NCBI GenBank assembly: GCA_964583165.1
Contig: CAZOVK010000012.1
Coordinates: 1 to 40,192 of the forward strand
DNA from: CAZOVK01 sp964583165
GTDB lineage: Bacteria; Bacillota; Clostridia; Lachnospirales; WRAX01
Direction: 5' to 3'
Length of the DNA: 40,192 nt
Part shown: one piece after another, positions 5,223-13,370 of the stretch
Numbering within the stretch: position 1 is the first letter of the stretch
Layout: every line of letters begins with the position of its first letter
The notes under the pieces: generated by a model
What the model saw: the letters and a program-made list of their open reading frames with translations, nothing else
Database searches by the model: none
Told to the model about the DNA's origin: nothing
Program-made: the position numbers and the translations under genes

Positions 5223-6458
5223 TCACTGCCGCACAATTAGAAGCGGCGCCTTCAAACCATATAGTGCAAGCAACACATTCCGCGCGTCTTCACTGTTATT
5301 CACAGAAATAAACCGCCACGAAAGCCCGTCATGCGCCATTACAAACAGCCTGCCTTCCCCAAAGTCAGCGAAGATGGCGCGGTTTGTGCCCGATATAAAT
5401 ACAGGCTCAACACCCTCAAACTCAGGCATATTGCTATAGAACTGCTCCAGAATAGGCGCGAAGGTATCGTGTTCAGCCAAGGCAACCGCATCTAAATCAC
5501 AGGCGGGCATTATATCGGGGTTCATATTAGGCGCGACAGCATTCAAATGTGGGTAAGCAAGAGCATCAACCCCCGCTTCTGCTACGAAACCCCACATATT
5601 ATCCTCCTTGCGGAACAGATAACAACGCAAATCCAACGGCGCGTCAACTGAAGTAAACATCACAAGCGCGTACAATTCATCATGCGCCAAATACCTTATC
5701 ACATGTTGTGTCGCGCTCAAATCAAACGCCGCGATAGTGTCGGCAATACCCTTATAGACCTCATTATCGCTGTCTGGCAAGATGATTTCGCCGTGCTCCT
5801 GTTTATATGAAAGCATTAGTTTCGAGAAGTTCTCGCGGTAAATCATGCCGAAACTGTTTTCAGACAGAAGCGCAACGCCGTCTGTAACCTCTATGGCACA
5901 GAACAAGTCCATCTTCGAGGGCAAACTCACGCCGAGTTCTTTATAGGCGTTCAAATCAGCGCCGTTTATGTAGAGCACGCGTGCGTTCGCATCAGCGTAC
6001 TCCTCTTCTAACAGGTTCAGTTGCGCGAGCAATTCGGCCGTCACCAACTCACGCATAAAAAAGTTCTCCAGATATCCGCCGCGTGAGGACTGAAAACCGC
6101 CCGCGTAGTTGATGATATACGTTTTAGCAGCGCTTCTTATCTCGTCCAGTTTTTGCCAGACATCAGCGCCTACACCTTCGATGCCGTATGACGGGGCGGG
6201 GGGTTCTACAACCGCGCCGTTATCGGGTTTGGGTGTTGAGCTCGCGGCAACAGAAGGCGTTGTTGAATCAACAAATGCGGATTCATCTTCACCGCCCTGA
6301 TTGAAATATAAGACCGCCCCACATATAAACAAAACGCCCAGAATAGCCGCAATGCCCCAAAGCGTCTTTTCGCGCGACCAGCGTGACACACGCGCCCCGC
6401 AATATCCGCATTTCGTGTCAGAATCAGAAACAGCCGTCTTACATCTGCCGCATAACAT
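5223..6458 (-). CDS. Zinc-ribbon, single-pass membrane protein
   Basis: The 411-residue product starts with a zinc ribbon (C3-x2-C6 ... C17-x2-C20), then has one membrane helix (about residues 32-53), a Ser/Thr/Pro linker (about 60-95) and a large C-terminal part (about 100-411) with no recognised domain. The ribbon should face the cytoplasm and the large part the outside. Proteins of this plan are common in Firmicutes and are mostly uncharacterised. AAAGGGG lies 9 bases before the start at 6458, inside the 3' end of the upstream gene, which overlaps by 20 bases and implies coupled translation. No enzyme motif is visible, so the function is unknown. Confidence 0.75.
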   Translation of the reverse strand: MLCGRCKTAVSDSDTKCGYCGARVSRWSREKTLWGIAAILGVLFICGAVLYFNQGGEDESAFVDSTTPSVAASSTPKPDNGAVVEPPAPSYGIEGVGADVWQKLDEIRSAAKTYIINYAGGFQSSRGGYLENFFMRELVTAELLAQLNLLEEEYADANARVLYINGADLNAYKELGVSLPSKMDLFCAIEVTDGVALLSENSFGMIYRENFSKLMLSYKQEHGEIILPDSDNEVYKGIADTIAAFDLSATQHVIRYLAHDELYALVMFTSVDAPLDLRCYLFRKEDNMWGFVAEAGVDALAYPHLNAVAPNMNPDIMPACDLDAVALAEHDTFAPILEQFYSNMPEFEGVEPVFISGTNRAIFADFGEGRLFVMAHDGLSWRFISVNNSEDARNVLLALYGLKAPLLIVRQ

Positions 6459-6849
6459 CAGCTACAGCCCCTTTATGCCGCCCAATCAAATCGTTAAGGC
6501 AGTTCTCCTCCCCATCTGTATAGATATACGAAAATAACCAAGTCGGGTTTTCACATTCCCCGACCTCTTCAATCTCAACATCTACATCATCAAAAAAATC
6601 GGTGTTATACAAATCATAAATCTTGTCAAAAGCCTCGTCATCCACTTGACCCGGTACAGTCAAAGTCAGCGCAATTTCTATAATATCACGCGTTCTCTTA
6701 GCCTTATACCCCGCCACATACTCCAGCCCGTCTTTTACGTCAAACACGGCCAACTCGCTCTCAATCACACCGCTTTCATCATACAACATTAACATAAGTG
6801 TGCCGCTATTCGTGGGTTCATCATGTTTAATCGGCTCTATATGTTCCAT
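6439..6849 (-). CDS. Small acidic protein, possibly DUF6762-like
   Basis: This 136-residue acidic cytoplasmic protein has no signal peptide or membrane segment. A late ENPTWLFSY segment with mixed strands and helices recalls an uncharacterised clostridial family (DUF6762-type), but I am not sure of that. GGAG lies 7 bases before the ATG at 6849. It is the first gene of a two-gene minus-strand unit and overlaps the zinc-ribbon gene by 20 bases, so the two probably act together. Confidence 0.65.
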   Translation of the reverse strand: MEHIEPIKHDEPTNSGTLMLMLYDESGVIESELAVFDVKDGLEYVAGYKAKRTRDIIEIALTLTVPGQVDDEAFDKIYDLYNTDFFDDVDVEIEEVGECENPTWLFSYIYTDGEENCLNDLIGRHKGAVADVMRQM

Positions 6850-6898
6850 CTAATCACTCCATTTTTCACAAAAATTTGTCGAACAAGCTACAGTTTCT

Positions 6899-6927
6899 AT
6901 TATATAGATATTGAATTTACTTTGCAA
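6899..6927 (-). promoter_or_regulatory. Promoter for the minus-strand pair
   Basis: On the minus strand TTGCAA (6927-6922), 17 bases and TATAAT (6904-6899) lead into the gene starting at 6849. It overlaps the divergent promoter at 6911-6939, so only one may be used at a time. Confidence 0.6.
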
Positions 6928-6939
6928 CCGTTGTATAAT
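6911..6939 (+). promoter_or_regulatory. Promoter for the amino-acid dehydrogenase operon
   Basis: TTGAAT (6911-6916), 17 bases and TATAAT (6934-6939) precede the operon. The untranslated leader of about 85 bases contains CCGGCGAC (6965-6972), which can pair with GTTGTCGG (6995-7002). No known riboswitch is recognised there. Confidence 0.65.
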
Positions 6940-7030
6940 GATTTTGTAGTCTGACCATTCCACGCCGGCGACATTAGTTTGCTGTCCGTTTTGTGTTGTC
7001 GGGGTGAAAAGTAAGCTTTAGGGGGTTAGC

Positions 7031-7336
7031 ATGAGAATCACGGAACATCCAATTCTTAGCTTTCAACGTGGGCAAAAAGTGACCTTTACATATGACGGTC
7101 AGCCCGTTGAAGGCTTTGAAACTGAAACAATCGCCGCCGCGCTACATGCCGCGGGTGTGCGCGCACTTAGCCATTCGGCGGAGAAACACCGTCCGCGTGG
7201 GCTTTATTGCGCTATTGGTAATTGCTCGTCCTGTATGATGGTAGTTGACGGCGAGCCGAATGTCAAGATATGCGTAGTCCGTGTCCGCGAGGGCATGAAA
7301 GTCGAAACGCAGGAAGGCAAGGGTAATCTACTATGA
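7031..7336 (+). CDS. 2Fe-2S small subunit of an FAD-dependent amino-acid dehydrogenase
   Basis: This 101-residue ferredoxin-fold protein has cysteines at 60, 65, 68 and 81 (C-x4-C-x2-C-x12-C), which bind a 2Fe-2S cluster. It matches the small subunit of multi-subunit dehydrogenases such as HcnA, LhpF and the N-terminal part of sarcosine oxidase alpha. Its role is to pass electrons within the complex. GGGGG lies 6 bases before the ATG at 7031. The stop overlaps the next start as ATGA, which means tight translational coupling. It heads a four-gene operon in which every product fits one enzyme complex. Confidence 0.88.
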   Translation: MRITEHPILSFQRGQKVTFTYDGQPVEGFETETIAAALHAAGVRALSHSAEKHRPRGLYCAIGNCSSCMMVVDGEPNVKICVVRVREGMKVETQEGKGNLL

Positions 7337-8418
7337 AAGCCATCGATATTGACATTTTAGTCGCGGGCGGCGGGCCCGCGGGTCTTTGCGCGGCGCTCGA
7401 AGCGGGCAAAAGAGGCTACTCCGTTCTGGTTTGCGACCGCAACTACGGCTTTGGCGGTCAGCTCGTGAAACAAACGCACATGTTCTTCGGTTCAGAAAAG
7501 CAATACGCGTCTACACGCGGTTTTGACATCGCGGGCATACTCCTAGACGAACTCGGAAAACTCGAAAACATAACACTATGGACAAACGCGACAGTGCTTT
7601 CCGTCTACGAAGACGGCATCTGCACGGTTTCGCATAATGATATATACAAGAAAGTCAACCCGAAAAAGATAATTGTTGCTACAGGCGCGTCAGAAAAGAG
7701 CCTTGTATTCCCGAACAACGACTTACCGGGCGTTTATGGCGCGGGCGCGGTTCAGACGCTCATGAACGAAAACGGCGTGAAGCCGGGCGACAATGTGGTT
7801 ATGATTGGCGCGGGTAATATCGGGCTTATCGTCAGTTACCAACTCATGCAGGCGGGCGTTACCGTCAAGGCCGTTGTTGAGGGCGGGCCACGTATCGGCG
7901 GTTACCTCGTTCATGCGTCGAAACTGCGCCGTATGGGCGTACCGATAATGACTAGCCACACAATCAAAGAAGCTAAGGGTAACGGTAAGCTTGAAAGCGT
8001 AGTTATCTGGGCGCTCGATGAGAAATGGCAGGGTGTCGCGGGCACAGAGCAAGAAATCGTTTGTGACACGCTTTGCGTATCGGTTGGGCTTTCGCCGCTG
8101 TCAGAACTTTTGTTCCAAGCGGGTGTTAAGACTAAATTCAACAACGCTCTCGGCGGTTTCGTTGCGCTTCGTGACGTAAACATGCGTACATCCAACCCGA
8201 ACATCTACATAGCCGGTGACGTAGCCGGTATCGAAGAAGCCTCCAGCGCAATGGTAGAGGGGCGCTTAGCCGGTATCACAGCCGCCAAGGACTTAGGCGC
8301 TGACATAGCCGATTTTGACGCCCAATGCGAAGATTATAAGGCCCAGTTGAACGCGCTCCGCCACGGAGAAGTCGGCGAGCGTATCCGCGCCGGGCTTAAA
8401 GAGGTGACATTATGCTGA
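7333..8418 (+). CDS. NAD(P)/FAD-dependent oxidoreductase subunit (HcnB/LhpE type)
   Basis: The 361-residue flavoprotein has the FAD loop GGGPAG at residues 12-17, a second Rossmann loop IGAGNIG at 158-164 and the FAD-closing AGDVAG at 294-299. It belongs with the alpha-type subunits of opine, hydroxyproline, proline and sarcosine dehydrogenases. Most relatives of about 460 residues carry a C-terminal Cys-rich (BFD-like) region. Here that region is absent and sits instead in the next gene, so the subunit is split. It overlaps its neighbours by 4 and 7 bases. The redox partner is probably a second FAD or the Fe-S subunits of this operon. Confidence 0.87.
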   Translation: MKAIDIDILVAGGGPAGLCAALEAGKRGYSVLVCDRNYGFGGQLVKQTHMFFGSEKQYASTRGFDIAGILLDELGKLENITLWTNATVLSVYEDGICTVSHNDIYKKVNPKKIIVATGASEKSLVFPNNDLPGVYGAGAVQTLMNENGVKPGDNVVMIGAGNIGLIVSYQLMQAGVTVKAVVEGGPRIGGYLVHASKLRRMGVPIMTSHTIKEAKGNGKLESVVIWALDEKWQGVAGTEQEIVCDTLCVSVGLSPLSELLFQAGVKTKFNNALGGFVALRDVNMRTSNPNIYIAGDVAGIEEASSAMVEGRLAGITAAKDLGADIADFDAQCEDYKAQLNALRHGEVGERIRAGLKEVTLC

Positions 8419-9182
8419 TAAAAACAGGTATCCCCACGCCCGAGCAAGTTGATTCTGTTTTCCCGTCTGATGAACGGCTTGCGCAAGGCCCTTGTGTTGT
8501 CGTTGAGTGCTACCAGAATATTCCGTGTAACCCCTGTTTCACGGCCTGTAAGCGCGGCGGTATCAAACCGTTCACGGATATAAACAACCTACCCGACGTT
8601 GACCACGAAGCCTGTAACGGTTGCACGCTTTGCGTGTCGAACTGCCCGGGTCTTGCCATCATGGTTGTTGACGCGAATTACTCAGAAACAGAATGTGTCA
8701 TCCGCATTCCGTATGAGTTCATTCCGCTACCTGAGGCGGGTCAGACGGTTGACGCGCTTGACCGCGCAGGCGAATTTGTTTGCAAGGCGAAAGTTGTTCG
8801 CGTAATGAACGCAAAATTTCAAGACAAAACGCCTGTCGTATGGCTTGCGTTCGATAAAAGCTTCATGAAGCAAGTCCGCAATTTCAGTATCCCTAAGAAC
8901 AAGGCTGAAGATTCAATCGTCTGCCGTTGCTCTGACCTGTCTATGGAAGAAATCCGCTCGCTAATCGCCGACGGTTACGACACAATCGACGAGTTAAAGC
9001 GCATTCTCCGCTTAGGCATGGGTCCATGCCAAGGGCGCACATGCGTACCTTTGGTCATGCGCGAAATCGCAATGGCGACAGGCACACCGATTGCGGAAGT
9101 GAACCCCGGCACATACAGACCGCCCGTTAAGGCTGTCAAACTCGGCGAAATCCTTGACGCCATTGGGGAAGGTGAAGAATAA
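8412..9182 (+). CDS. Fe-S subunit: ferredoxin-like domain plus BFD-like 2Fe-2S domain
   Basis: This 256-residue protein has two ferredoxin-type cysteine groups: C33, C39, C42, C46 and C68-x2-C71-x2-C74-x3-C78-P, the latter a classical 4Fe-4S motif. The C-terminal region carries C171-x-C173 ... C206-x4-C211 in the pattern of a bacterioferritin-associated-ferredoxin (BFD) 2Fe-2S domain. The middle (residues about 95-160) may be a small beta domain. It looks like a wiring subunit carrying electrons between the flavins and an outside acceptor. The next start overlaps its stop as TAATG, so the stoichiometry is probably fixed. Confidence 0.85.
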   Translation: MLIKTGIPTPEQVDSVFPSDERLAQGPCVVVECYQNIPCNPCFTACKRGGIKPFTDINNLPDVDHEACNGCTLCVSNCPGLAIMVVDANYSETECVIRIPYEFIPLPEAGQTVDALDRAGEFVCKAKVVRVMNAKFQDKTPVVWLAFDKSFMKQVRNFSIPKNKAEDSIVCRCSDLSMEEIRSLIADGYDTIDELKRILRLGMGPCQGRTCVPLVMREIAMATGTPIAEVNPGTYRPPVKAVKLGEILDAIGEGEE

Positions 9183-10330
9183 TGCTAAAGACGGCTGATG
9201 TAGTCATTATCGGCGGCGGCATATCCGGCGTTTCGATAGCTTATAACCTGCTCAAAGCGGGCGTAAAGGACGTTGTAGTGCTCGAGCGTGGGTATCTCAC
9301 GAGCGGCGCAACAGGCCGTTGCGGCGCGGGTATTCGCCAGCAATGGGGCACAGAGCTTAACTGTAGCATGGCGAAATTCTCCTGCGAGTTCTTCGAGAAC
9401 GGCAATGAAGAGTTGCAGTACCGCGGTGACATCGAGTTTCACCAAGGCGGCTATCTACTTATTTCTAGCACACAAAAGGAACACGAACAGTTCCAGAAGA
9501 ATGTCGCGCTTCAAAACAGTTTAGGCATCAACTCGAAACTGCTCACGCTCGAAGAAGCGCGTGAAATCGTGCCCTATCTTAATACAGACATACTGATTTC
9601 CGCTACATACCACGAAAAAGACGGTCACTTGAACCCGTTCCATACAACAATGGCGTTTGCCGAAGCCGTGAAGCGCCTCGGCGGTCACATCCATGACTTC
9701 ACGACAGTCACAGATGTTGTTGTTGAAAACGGCAAAATCGCGGGCGTTAAGACAGACAAGGGCGATATTTCAGCCCCCGTTGTCGTGAACGCGGCAGGTG
9801 GTTGGGCGCAAGACATAGCCAAAATGGCGGGTGTTGACCTCCCGTTGTTCTCAGAGCGCCACCAAATTCTCGTGACAGAACCTGTTGATACTATACTTAG
9901 TACAATGGTTATGAGTTTCTCACTCAATATCTACTGCCAACAAGTCCCGCACGGCGGATTCGTCATGGGGCGCGGTGATGCGACAGAACCGCGTGACTAC
10001 CGCGTCACGAGCAGTTGGCAATTCCTTGACAATATGGTAAAAACAGCATGTACAATCTTGCCGCCGCTCAAAAACGCGCGTTTACTGCGCCAGTGGGCGG
10101 GGTTATACAACATGTCCCCTGACCACCACCCGATTTATGGTAAGGTAGAGAGCCTGCCCGGCTTCTTCGTGGCTTGCGGTTACTCCGGTCACGGCTTCAT
10201 GCTCGCCCCCGCGACAGGCGTGGCGCTCAAAGAAGCCATTCTCGGCGAAACGCCGTCAATCCCGTGGGATATGCTCACGCTCGACCGCTTCGAAAAGGGC
10301 GAAGAGCGCGTAGAGCCGTCGGTGGTTTAA
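9182..10330 (+). CDS. FAD-dependent (DAO-family) amino-acid dehydrogenase, catalytic subunit
   Basis: The 382-residue product is a DAO-fold flavoprotein with the dinucleotide loop GGGISG (residues 11-16) and the family stretch TSGATGRCGAGIRQQWG (about 41-57). The C-terminal SPDHHPIYG and CGYSGHGFMLAPATG segments close the FAD site as in sarcosine oxidase beta, HcnC and D-hydroxyproline dehydrogenase LhpB. It is expected to oxidise a secondary or N-alkylated amino acid (sarcosine, proline, hydroxyproline or an opine). The substrate cannot be fixed, because no transporter or downstream catabolic gene is next to it. It is the last gene of the operon; a terminator follows. Confidence 0.87.
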   Translation: MLKTADVVIIGGGISGVSIAYNLLKAGVKDVVVLERGYLTSGATGRCGAGIRQQWGTELNCSMAKFSCEFFENGNEELQYRGDIEFHQGGYLLISSTQKEHEQFQKNVALQNSLGINSKLLTLEEAREIVPYLNTDILISATYHEKDGHLNPFHTTMAFAEAVKRLGGHIHDFTTVTDVVVENGKIAGVKTDKGDISAPVVVNAAGGWAQDIAKMAGVDLPLFSERHQILVTEPVDTILSTMVMSFSLNIYCQQVPHGGFVMGRGDATEPRDYRVTSSWQFLDNMVKTACTILPPLKNARLLRQWAGLYNMSPDHHPIYGKVESLPGFFVACGYSGHGFMLAPATGVALKEAILGETPSIPWDMLTLDRFEKGEERVEPSVV

Positions 10331-10343
10331 TAAAACACATTAT

Positions 10344-10377
10344 AAAAGCCGGTATGCAATTAAGCGCCCGGCTTTTT
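10344..10377 (+). terminator. Terminator of the dehydrogenase operon (likely two-way)
   Basis: A 9-bp stem AAAAGCCGG / CCGGCTTTT (10344-10352 with 10368-10376) ends in T's on the plus strand. The A's at its left arm give T's on the minus strand, so it can also end the converging mnmG-rsmG transcript. Confidence 0.85.
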
Positions 10378-10391
10378 GTTTGCTCAACCTG

Positions 10392-11054
10392 CTACTTCTT
10401 GATTGGGACTATATAGTGCTTTATATCCGTAAACGGTATCGAAAACTCCACGGGTTCGCCAATAACAGCTCCCAGTTTTTTGGCTATCCTCTGCGCAATA
10501 TTGGCTTCTTCAAACGCCGTGTTGCCCTTCATAGCGTAGACAGAGCCGCCTTTTTTGACGAATGGCAATGTCCACTCCAGAAGTTGGGGCAAATGCCGAA
10601 CGGCTCTGGCTGTTGCCGCGTCAAAATCACCCGTTTGAATGGACTTCGCTTGCGCTTGCGTTTCATCAACATAAACATGCGCGGTTTTTGTTTCAATGCC
10701 AAGAGCATTGCCGACGGCTTCAATAAACTTGAGTTTTTTTAGGGTCGCGTCCACAAACAGCATGTCCAAATCGGGGCGCGCAATCAACATCGGCAACCCC
10801 GGGAAGCCCGCGCCCGTGCCCACATCTACAATCTTTTTCGCACTGCTGTCTATAACCTTTAAGACAGTGAGCGAATCAAGGAAGTGCTTCGTGATGATGT
10901 CCTCGGGCTGTTTAATGGCCGTGAGGTTCACGCGTGTGTTCCAGTCGATGAGCATCTCCATGAATATGATAAACTTTTCGATTGCTTCGGTGGTTAGGGT
11001 TATACCCAGTTGAGTCGCGCCCTCCGTGAGCATCGAGCGTTCGCGTTCGTACAT
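10392..11054 (-). CDS. rsmG: 16S rRNA (guanine-527-N7)-methyltransferase
   Basis: RsmG (GidB) methylates N7 of G527 in 16S rRNA using S-adenosylmethionine; loss of this mark gives low-level streptomycin resistance. The 220-residue length is normal. The SAM-binding loop VDVGTGAGFPGLPML (residues 76-90) and the downstream FVDATLKKLKFIE are diagnostic. AAGGAG, 4 bases before the ATG at 11054, overlaps the mnmG stop codon. It lies 9 bases after mnmG and is cotranscribed with it, a pairing common in bacteria. Confidence 0.96.
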   Translation of the reverse strand: MYERERSMLTEGATQLGITLTTEAIEKFIIFMEMLIDWNTRVNLTAIKQPEDIITKHFLDSLTVLKVIDSSAKKIVDVGTGAGFPGLPMLIARPDLDMLFVDATLKKLKFIEAVGNALGIETKTAHVYVDETQAQAKSIQTGDFDAATARAVRHLPQLLEWTLPFVKKGGSVYAMKGNTAFEEANIAQRIAKKLGAVIGEPVEFSIPFTDIKHYIVPIKK

Positions 11055-11063
11055 AGTATCTCC

Positions 11064-12947
11064 TTATTCGCGCGGTTTGCGCGTGCGTTTTTCCAGTTCT
11101 ACCATGAGAACGGTTATGTCGGCGGGCGTGACGCCTGATATGCGCGACGCTTGCCCGAGGTTTTCGGGGCGTATGGCCGACAGTTTCTGCTTGGCTTCGT
11201 GCTTTAGGCTGCCTATGGCGTTGTAGTCAATATCGCGCGGGATTAGCTTGTGCTCCATGCGTTTCGCGCGTTCGACTTGTTCGCGACTGCGCTCGATATA
11301 ACCCGCGTATTTGATGGTGATGTTAACCTGTTCGGTCACGGGTTCGGGTAGGGTAGGGCGGTTGGTGTCTATTGGGGCGAGCGCGAAATAGTCCAGCTCG
11401 GGGCGACGCAGTAATTCGGAAAGTTTGACGCCTGTATTAACCGCAGTGCTGCCATGCTCAGATAGTATGCTCGTGAGAGTTTCACTCGGCGCAATATTTG
11501 TCTGCGCGATACGGCTGATTTCTTGCTCTATCTGTTCACGCTTTTCAACAAACCTTGCGTATCGTGCGTCGGAGATTAGCCCAACCCTGTGCCCAAAGTC
11601 CGTCAATCGCAAATCGGCGTTGTCTTGGCGCAACAACAGGCGGTATTCGGCGCGACTCGTCATCATGCGGTATGGTTCTTTTGTACCCTTTGTCACCAAA
11701 TCGTCTATCAAAACGCCGATATAAGCGTCCGAACGCTCTAAAATGAGCGATTCCGCGCCGTTTATTTTGAGCGCGGCATTGATGCCTGCCATTAGACCTT
11801 GCGCCGCCGCTTCTTCGTAACCGCTACTGCCGTTTATTTGCCCCGCCGCGTAAAGCCCCGCAACATCCTTGAACTCGAGCGTCCGCCATAGCCGCGTTGC
11901 GTCAATACAGCTATACTCAATCGCGTAGGCGTTGCGCAAAATATGTGCGTTTTCAAGCCCGGGGATGGTGCGATACATCTCAATCTGAACGTCCTCGGGC
12001 ATAGAAGACGACATCCCCGCAACATACCACTCGTCGGTGAACTCGCCTTCGGGTTCCAAAAAGACTTGATGGCGATCTTTGTCGGCAAAGCGTACAACCT
12101 TGTCTTCAATCGACGGGCAATAACGTGTGCCCGTGCCCTCAATCACACCCGAATACATGGGGCTTCTGTGTATGTTGTCGCGAATGACGCGGTGGGTGTT
12201 TTCGTTTGTGTAGCTCAAATAACACATGACCTGCTCACGCGCAATGTCGTCCGCGCTGTTCTCGAACGAAAAAGGCGTAACTTGCGAATCGCCCGGTTGC
12301 TCGGTCATGCGCGAGAAATCAATGGTTTTCTTACTGACACGTGCCGGCGTGCCTGTCTTAAAACGCATTATCGGAATGCCGAGCCGCTCAATTACCGAGC
12401 CAAGCCGTGAAGCGGCGCGGAAGCCGTTCGGCCCCGACTCTGTGACAACATCTCCATACAAACAACGCGCGTCAAGGTATGTCCCCGCCGCAATAATGAC
12501 AGCCCGCGCCGAAAAAAACCGACCTGATTCGCTGATTACACCTGTCACGTGCCCGTTTTCGACACAAACATCTATGATTTCGGTCTGCCGCAAGGTCAAG
12601 TTTTCTTGCGCGTCAAGAGTTTTACGCATTTCTTCGGCGTAACGCGCCTTGTCTGCCTGTGCCCTCAAGCTTCTGACCGCGGGGCCTTTAGAAATGTTCA
12701 ACATGCGCGACTGTAGGTATGTTTTATCTATATTTCTGCCCATTTCGCCGCCGAGCGCGTCAATCTCGCAGACGAGATGACCCTTACTCGTGCCGCCGAT
12801 ATTGGGGTTACAGGGCATGTGCGCGATAGAGTCAAGGCTTATCGCAAACATGGCGGTTTTTTTGCCCATACGCGCCGCCGCGAGAGCCGCTTCACAGCCC
12901 GCGTGACCTCCGCCGATTACTATTATGTCAAAATCAAAATCATTCAT
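11064..12947 (-). CDS. mnmG: tRNA uridine-5-carboxymethylaminomethyl modification enzyme MnmG
   Basis: MnmG (GidA) works with the GTPase MnmE to modify the wobble uridine of several tRNAs, using FAD and methylene-tetrahydrofolate. The 627-residue length is typical. The FAD loop GGGHAG is at residues 12-17, CNPNIGGTSKG follows near residue 46, and the late EEAAAQGLMAGINAAL signature is present. mnmE is not in the window. The gene leads a two-gene unit with rsmG. Its upstream gap carries a possible promoter at 12975-13003. Confidence 0.97.
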   Translation of the reverse strand: MNDFDFDIIVIGGGHAGCEAALAAARMGKKTAMFAISLDSIAHMPCNPNIGGTSKGHLVCEIDALGGEMGRNIDKTYLQSRMLNISKGPAVRSLRAQADKARYAEEMRKTLDAQENLTLRQTEIIDVCVENGHVTGVISESGRFFSARAVIIAAGTYLDARCLYGDVVTESGPNGFRAASRLGSVIERLGIPIMRFKTGTPARVSKKTIDFSRMTEQPGDSQVTPFSFENSADDIAREQVMCYLSYTNENTHRVIRDNIHRSPMYSGVIEGTGTRYCPSIEDKVVRFADKDRHQVFLEPEGEFTDEWYVAGMSSSMPEDVQIEMYRTIPGLENAHILRNAYAIEYSCIDATRLWRTLEFKDVAGLYAAGQINGSSGYEEAAAQGLMAGINAALKINGAESLILERSDAYIGVLIDDLVTKGTKEPYRMMTSRAEYRLLLRQDNADLRLTDFGHRVGLISDARYARFVEKREQIEQEISRIAQTNIAPSETLTSILSEHGSTAVNTGVKLSELLRRPELDYFALAPIDTNRPTLPEPVTEQVNITIKYAGYIERSREQVERAKRMEHKLIPRDIDYNAIGSLKHEAKQKLSAIRPENLGQASRISGVTPADITVLMVELEKRTRKPRE

Positions 12948-12974
12948 AAACCAATCTCACATCATTTTTTGTAC

Positions 12975-13003
12975 ATTCTACCACAAACCACGCCGCCGCG
13001 CAA
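12975..13003 (-). promoter_or_regulatory. Possible promoter of mnmG-rsmG
   Basis: On the minus strand TTGCGC (13003-12998), a 17-base spacer and TAGAAT (12980-12975) lie 28 bases before the mnmG start. The -35 is weak. Confidence 0.4.
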
Positions 13004-13056
13004 GCTTGTATGACATGCCCGAAAATGCAAATACTAAGCCCGAAAGGGTGATGTTA

Positions 13057-13230
13057 ATGGTTAATGACATAGAATTTCAACAAATGTGCGAAAAGTTCGA
13101 GAAGGCAGACGTTGATGGGAAAATCAAGATTTATGTGACGGCCGAGGGTCTGAATCAGTCGCAATACAAGGAGCTGTTGAGGATGTTCCCGGTGTCAGAG
13201 TTGGCGAAGTTAGAGGCGGCGTTGGGTTAA
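13057..13230 (+). CDS. Small acidic helical protein, unknown function
   Basis: The 57-residue product (MVNDIEFQQMCEKF...) is predicted to be mainly helical and has no membrane segment or cysteine pair. AAAGGG lies 8 bases before the ATG at 13057, which makes this start better than the ATG at 13051 or the longer frame from 12925 that would overlap mnmG. A strong terminator follows directly. I do not recognise a family. The even charge pattern and the good signals suggest a real gene transcribed divergently from mnmG. Confidence 0.6.
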   Translation: MVNDIEFQQMCEKFEKADVDGKIKIYVTAEGLNQSQYKELLRMFPVSELAKLEAALG

Positions 13231-13237
13231 GCGCTAA

Positions 13238-13283
13238 GGGCAATGCGGTGGATTTATGTCACTGCATTGCCCGCCGTTTTTTT
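13238..13283 (+). terminator. Intrinsic terminator after the 57-residue gene
   Basis: GGGCAATGCGGTG pairs with CACTGCATTGCCC (13238-13250 with 13260-13272; 12 of 13 pairs) and is followed by GCCG and seven T's. Confidence 0.88.
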
Positions 13284-13298
13284 ATTGAGGGTTCCACA

Positions 13299-13330
13299 AT
13301 AAAAAGGGCTGTCGCCATGCGTAACAGCCC
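13299..13330 (-). terminator. Terminator of the TolC-like gene (minus strand)
   Basis: On the minus strand GGGCTGT (13330-13324) pairs with ACAGCCC (13312-13306) and is followed by TTTTTATT. It lies about 40 bases beyond the stop at 13371. Confidence 0.8.
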
Positions 13331-13370
13331 CATTCATACATAACCATCTGCCCAGTTACCCACAGCTAAA

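Noticed and set aside
12925..13056. N-terminal extension of the 57-residue protein
   Set aside because: It would overlap the mnmG start and promoter, and the only good ribosome binding site is at 13043-13048, in front of the ATG at 13057.
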